The notes below the pieces were generated by a model. That model made no database searches. It was not told where the DNA came from and saw only the letters and a program-made list of their open reading frames with translations. From NCBI GenBank assembly GCA_003501525.1, contig DNPI01000213.1, positions 1 to 9,793 of the forward strand: a stretch of 9,793 bases of DNA. The letters run 5' to 3'. Each line of letters opens with the position of its first letter. Position 1 is the stretch's first letter. The position numbers and the translations under genes were made by a program. Shown here piece after piece: positions 7,701 to 9,793 of the stretch. Source of the DNA: Planctomycetota bacterium. GTDB taxonomy: Bacteria; Planctomycetota; UBA1135.

Positions 7701-8371
7701 AGAAGACGGAGCGAGTGGAATTCCTCCTTTCCGAAAAAGAGGATTTGGAGGAAGGGCGGAGGAATTTAGAAGAGACGCTCGAGGACTTGGACCGTCTCTG
7801 TCGCGAGAAATTCTTAGAAACCTTTGAAACGGTCAGTGGCCGTTTCGAACAGATATTTAGGCGTTTGTTCCGAGGTGGTAAGGCGGAGATTAATTTGACG
7901 CCCGAGGAAGATCCACTTGAAGCTGGGATTGAAATTACCGCTCGCCCGCCGGGGAAAAAGCTTCAAACTCTCCAGTTGCTTTCAGGGGGAGAGCGAACTT
8001 TGACAGCCTTGGCTCTTCTGCTTGCGGTTTTCCGAAGTCGGCCGTCGCCATTCTGCCTTCTTGATGAAGTTGATGCTGCATTAGACGACTCGAATGTGGA
8101 GCGGTTTATAGAAGCACTTAGTGATTTCACCCACGACACTCAGTTCGTTGTTGTCACGCACAATCGCATCACGATGTCTCACTGTGAGAGGCTCTTCGGG
8201 GTTACGATGCGCCGTAAGGGTGTTTCGTTGCTGGTGGGAGTTGAGTTGTCTGAGATCCCTGAAGGGGCTGATAGTCGTTCGGATCGCGGGGTTCCTTCGG
8301 GTCCAGGGGGAGACCGATATCAACCGGAAGAACCCGAGATTCCAGCTGTGGAAGCTTCGGGTGAAGGTTGA
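4751..8371 (+). CDS. smc: Chromosome partition/condensation ATPase SMC
   Basis: Bacterial SMC is a dimeric, ring-forming ATPase that compacts and segregates chromosomes with ScpA and ScpB (neither is in this window). The 1206 aa match the family's usual length of about 1150-1200. The start MYLKRIELEGFKSFAD is canonical and fixes the GTG at 4751. Domains: N-terminal ABC head with Walker A GPNGCGKS (31-38) and Q-loop in VLAQGKID (Gln143), then FEEAAGISRYKARK (161-174); first coiled-coil arm (about 175-495); hinge (about 505-645); second coiled-coil arm (about 650-1020); C-terminal head with signature LSGGE (1077-1081), Walker B FCLLDEVD (1101-1108), D-loop ALDD and H-loop VVVTHN. A Pro/Glu/Gly-rich tail of about 35 residues follows the last conserved strand (KGVSLLVGVEL). 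The hinge looks shortened and lacks a clear GRATFLPL motif. No Shine-Dalgarno is visible; the preceding stop TAA (4739-4741) is in the same frame, three codons upstream. Confidence 0.96.
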   Translation: MYLKRIELEGFKSFADRTVISVERGLTGVVGPNGCGKSNVVDAILWVMGERSAKSLRADAMGDVIFKGAEGRAAAPYAMVEVILGDEEGVHAGPGGEISVGRRLFQTGESEFLLHGRKVRRKDVQDLLMDTGLGVQGYMVLAQGKIDAVLAANPAERRSVFEEAAGISRYKARKAETSRKLDHAAQDLARVEDVLSEVQRQVRSLKYQAGRARSWLKMRDRLKELRVRVGLAETAHLAERETEIEKLSAEVDAQVKARKDERLAADARLTDLVAREDSARQSFERVRGKAAASSERLAGLEERLRGLEHRKAECEEGQGSNQVALDQLVDLEESFAGETRALLKEKEGLEIDKESSQADLTLIEGQFLASQTKRREERQDLEKLRSRVLEALGERTRHNNRMAVAAKERSEAEGGLEARQRRRQEIESEAVDIENSVAAATQSEGEASRAAGVLEEKVQSLSTARDKLRASRSDLDIGIEKIRREEAAYRARAEALQEIGDEGGELPSPVRRALNDSVGESSLLLEGVVVPPPWDKLLASLLGRLQHAVWVDNRPGAMDTDGTVDFLFPGPGTNASQAVAGLTPLRVHLSGDREKCDALCRRLGPVFTTAEGASAAALAEKHPGFLFLSEDGELHGAGSARLGMLKEEETGLLARRGARKKAESSRSRAAAELSALEAQSLEISKRLAQVEEDFGPLESEYVEARGLAELAGSRKEEESARQGRRQEEVSALRTEEEHLLEVMGAASQQELEAEAARDQAEAARLAAANELEKFESASGREDEEHAELSEKLQNSRVQQEGLERGMEVLEEREQSLQSRKATLEADRGRLREESEGLIARASRLDSEIQAARIEQKNLEEGGDGAANQIRIAEENLEEATRALAEERNSRSDDSGQVEELLGKRQEYALEMQEARMRREELFRGVEEDYGEPLVALAKELEVDVSSPLSAETTLVDLKEEMDSTRSRMDSAGPVNLEAVQELEEKTERVEFLLSEKEDLEEGRRNLEETLEDLDRLCREKFLETFETVSGRFEQIFRRLFRGGKAEINLTPEEDPLEAGIEITARPPGKKLQTLQLLSGGERTLTALALLLAVFRSRPSPFCLLDEVDAALDDSNVERFIEALSDFTHDTQFVVVTHNRITMSHCERLFGVTMRRKGVSLLVGVELSEIPEGADSRSDRGVPSGPGGDRYQPEEPEIPAVEASGEG

Positions 8372-8387
8372 TTATTCGCTCGCAGGG

Positions 8388-9793
8388 TTAATCCTTGTCC
8401 AGCCCTTCGCCTCGCATGGCTATTAGATTTAAGAGAAAGGGTTCAGGATTTGTTTGGGTCGTTATGTATTGAAAGCGCTCGGACTCAGTCATTATCCCTA
8501 TGTTTGATGACAAGTGATTAAGCGCGCTTTCTAAGGCTTGCTTATACAAAGGCCCCGCTTCCGTATAAGAGCCTTGTCCTCTGAGAAAAGAGGCGAAGCT
8601 GTTGAGAAAGAAGGACATCTCGGGGTGATAGAGGCCATGAACTTTTTCCCATACCGCAATCGCCTCTCTATACATGGGCTCGACTTCTGCATGAGCTCCT
8701 TGTTCGCGCAACATTGAGGCGAGGTTGTAGAGGGTTCCCGCCACCTCTGGATGCTCGGGGCCAAATGTTTTTTTGCGAATTGCCAGTGCACGTTCCATGA
8801 AAAGATGTGCTTCCGAAAAATATTTTTGAGCTTGAAGTACTATTGCAAGGTTGTTGAGCGAGCTGCTTACCGTCGGGTGATCGGGTCCAAAGGCTTTTTC
8901 CTTAATCGCTAAGGCTTGTTCATGCAAAAGTTGCGATTGGGCATAAGATTTTTGGTTGTAAAAAAAGTTGCCGAGATTTTCGAGCGCAACAGCCACATGT
9001 GGGTTTTCCGGGCCATAGGCGTTTTTCTGAATGGACAAAGCTCGTTCATATAGGGGCAGGGCTTCCATGTAAGCCCCCAGTGTCTGAAGAAGGTTGGCGA
9101 GGCTAATAAGCGAATCTGCGATTCTTGGGTGCTCGGGACCTAATATTTTTTCGCGAATTCCTAGTGCACGTTCATACAAAGGTCGGGCTTCCGCATAAGC
9201 ACCCTGCTCCTGAAGAAGGATGCCGAAGTTGTTAAGGGCTATAGCTACAGTTGGGTGCTCGGGACCCAGGGACTTTTCCCAAATTGCCAGTGCGCGTTCA
9301 TATAAAGGTCGGGCTTCAGCATAGAGCCCTTGACTCTTGACGCAGTTAGCAAGGTTGTGGAGAGTTCCCGCTACTTCTGGGTGTTCGGGGCCCAAGGATT
9401 TTTCGAGAATTACGAGCGAACGAGTTAGGAGAAGTTGCGCTTCAGCGTGGAGGCCCTGTTTCTCAAGAATCAGGCCGAGGGAATTGAGAGCTTCCCCCAC
9501 CTTTGGGTGCTCGGGGCCCAAGGTTTTTTCACGAATTTCCAGTGAACGCTCAACCAAAGGCTGTGCTTCAGCAAGGAATCCTTGATCTCTAAGAAGGTTG
9601 GCGAGGTTGTGGAGGGCAAGGCTTACTTGCGGGTGTTCGGCTCCTAAGGTCTTTTCCCAAATCGCCAGCGCACGTTCATGTAAAAGCCGAGGTTCCGCAT
9701 AAGAACCCTGGGCCCGAAGAAGGATGCCGAGGCTGTTGAGGGCATTGGCTACATCTGGGTGCTCCGGACCATGGGCTTTTTCTTGAATGGACA
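8388..9793 (-). CDS. Kinesin-light-chain-type TPR repeat protein, 5' end beyond the window
   Basis: The frame is open without a stop to the right edge, so about 468 C-terminal residues are visible. The TTG at 9557 falls inside a repeat and is not a start. The protein is ten consecutive 42-residue TPR repeats of the kinesin-light-chain type, consensus about 'AIxEKxLGPEHPxVAxxL' then 'NNLAxLLxxQGxYAEAxPLYERAL'. A 47-residue tail follows (8531-8388), beginning ESALNHLSS and containing MTESERFQY. TPR solenoids bind partner proteins; the ligand is unknown. No signal peptide or membrane segment is visible in this part. In many bacterial proteins of this class the array precedes a CHAT protease or another effector domain. 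Here the tail resembles such a linker but stops there. The gene is convergent with smc, with only 16 bp between the two stop codons. The TPR call is firm; the function is not known. Confidence 0.9.
   Translation of the reverse strand, partial: SIQEKAHGPEHPDVANALNSLGILLRAQGSYAEPRLLHERALAIWEKTLGAEHPQVSLALHNLANLLRDQGFLAEAQPLVERSLEIREKTLGPEHPKVGEALNSLGLILEKQGLHAEAQLLLTRSLVILEKSLGPEHPEVAGTLHNLANCVKSQGLYAEARPLYERALAIWEKSLGPEHPTVAIALNNFGILLQEQGAYAEARPLYERALGIREKILGPEHPRIADSLISLANLLQTLGAYMEALPLYERALSIQKNAYGPENPHVAVALENLGNFFYNQKSYAQSQLLHEQALAIKEKAFGPDHPTVSSSLNNLAIVLQAQKYFSEAHLFMERALAIRKKTFGPEHPEVAGTLYNLASMLREQGAHAEVEPMYREAIAVWEKVHGLYHPEMSFFLNSFASFLRGQGSYTEAGPLYKQALESALNHLSSNIGIMTESERFQYITTQTNPEPFLLNLIAMRGEGLDKD
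8532..9791 (-). repeat. Tandem array of ten 126-bp coding repeats (42-aa TPR units)
   Basis: Units read on the - strand at 9791-9666, 9665-9540, 9539-9414, 9413-9288, 9287-9162, 9161-9036, 9035-8910, 8909-8784, 8783-8658 and 8657-8532, with no length change between units. The GPEHP turn recurs in most units (GAEHP, GPENP, GPDHP and GLYHP are variants). Units toward the smc side (8657-8532) are the most diverged and the middle ones (9413-9162) the most alike, also at DNA level. The array probably continues past the right edge. It is a protein-coding repeat, not a CRISPR array or satellite. Confidence 0.93.

Noticed and set aside
8355..8371. Stem with CTTC/GAAG around GGGT near the smc stop as a terminator.
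   Set aside because: Only four uninterrupted pairs, located in the coding end, with no T-run after it.
9555..9557. TTG (on the - strand) as the start of the TPR gene.
   Set aside because: It lies within a repeat unit. Two further complete in-frame repeats continue to the window edge without a stop.
8532..9791. Regular repeats considered as a CRISPR or satellite array.
   Set aside because: The 126-bp period is in frame, every unit encodes a TPR, and no constant-repeat/variable-spacer pattern exists.

Overview
The window reads as part of a bacterial chromosome carrying mostly housekeeping genes. Five genes lie head to tail on the + strand (1-8371), and a tandem-repeat gene converges on them from the right (8388-9793, - strand). 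By eye, base composition is slightly above 50% GC. Planctomycetota or a related PVC lineage is the best guess. Reasons are the style of the YidC C-terminus (the segment ending ..GLSLYMITSSGLGIIE), an MnmE of the GSPP../PGEFTRRAFL type, few Shine-Dalgarno sequences with GTG and TTG starts, and a kinesin-light-chain-type TPR gene. This is inference from family resemblance and was not tested by a search.

Layout: (1) 1-1233, the 3' part of yidC, the membrane protein insertase, open at the left edge and carrying a helical insertion in its periplasmic domain. (2) 1223-2584, mnmE, the tRNA U34-modification GTPase, whose GTG start overlaps the yidC stop. (3) 2671-3156, nrdR, the zinc-ribbon/ATP-cone repressor of ribonucleotide reductase genes. 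(4) 3134-4741, a 535-aa protein with an N-terminal ATP-cone, a probable second ATP-cone-like module and a long C-terminal region weakly resembling the barrel of class III ribonucleotide reductase (NrdD) without its catalytic motifs. It overlaps nrdR and starts at TTG behind a visible ribosome binding site. (5) 4751-8371, smc, the chromosome condensation ATPase. (6) 8388-9793, - strand, the 3' part of a gene encoding at least ten 42-residue TPR repeats, open at the right edge.

Genes 1-2 overlap, genes 3-4 overlap and gene 5 follows gene 4 after 9 bp. Co-transcription in two blocks (yidC-mnmE and nrdR-ATP-cone gene-smc), or as one operon with an 86-bp internal gap, is therefore likely. Together they cover membrane protein insertion, tRNA modification, nucleotide-pool control and chromosome segregation. 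The strongest candidate for something undescribed is gene 4, a possible nucleotide-sensing protein coupled to nrdR that looks like a catalytically dead reductase relative. Next are the sigma-region-3-like insertion in YidC and the TPR protein, which stops at what looks like a TPR-to-CHAT linker. No RNA genes, CRISPR arrays, insertion sequences or attachment sites were recognised.
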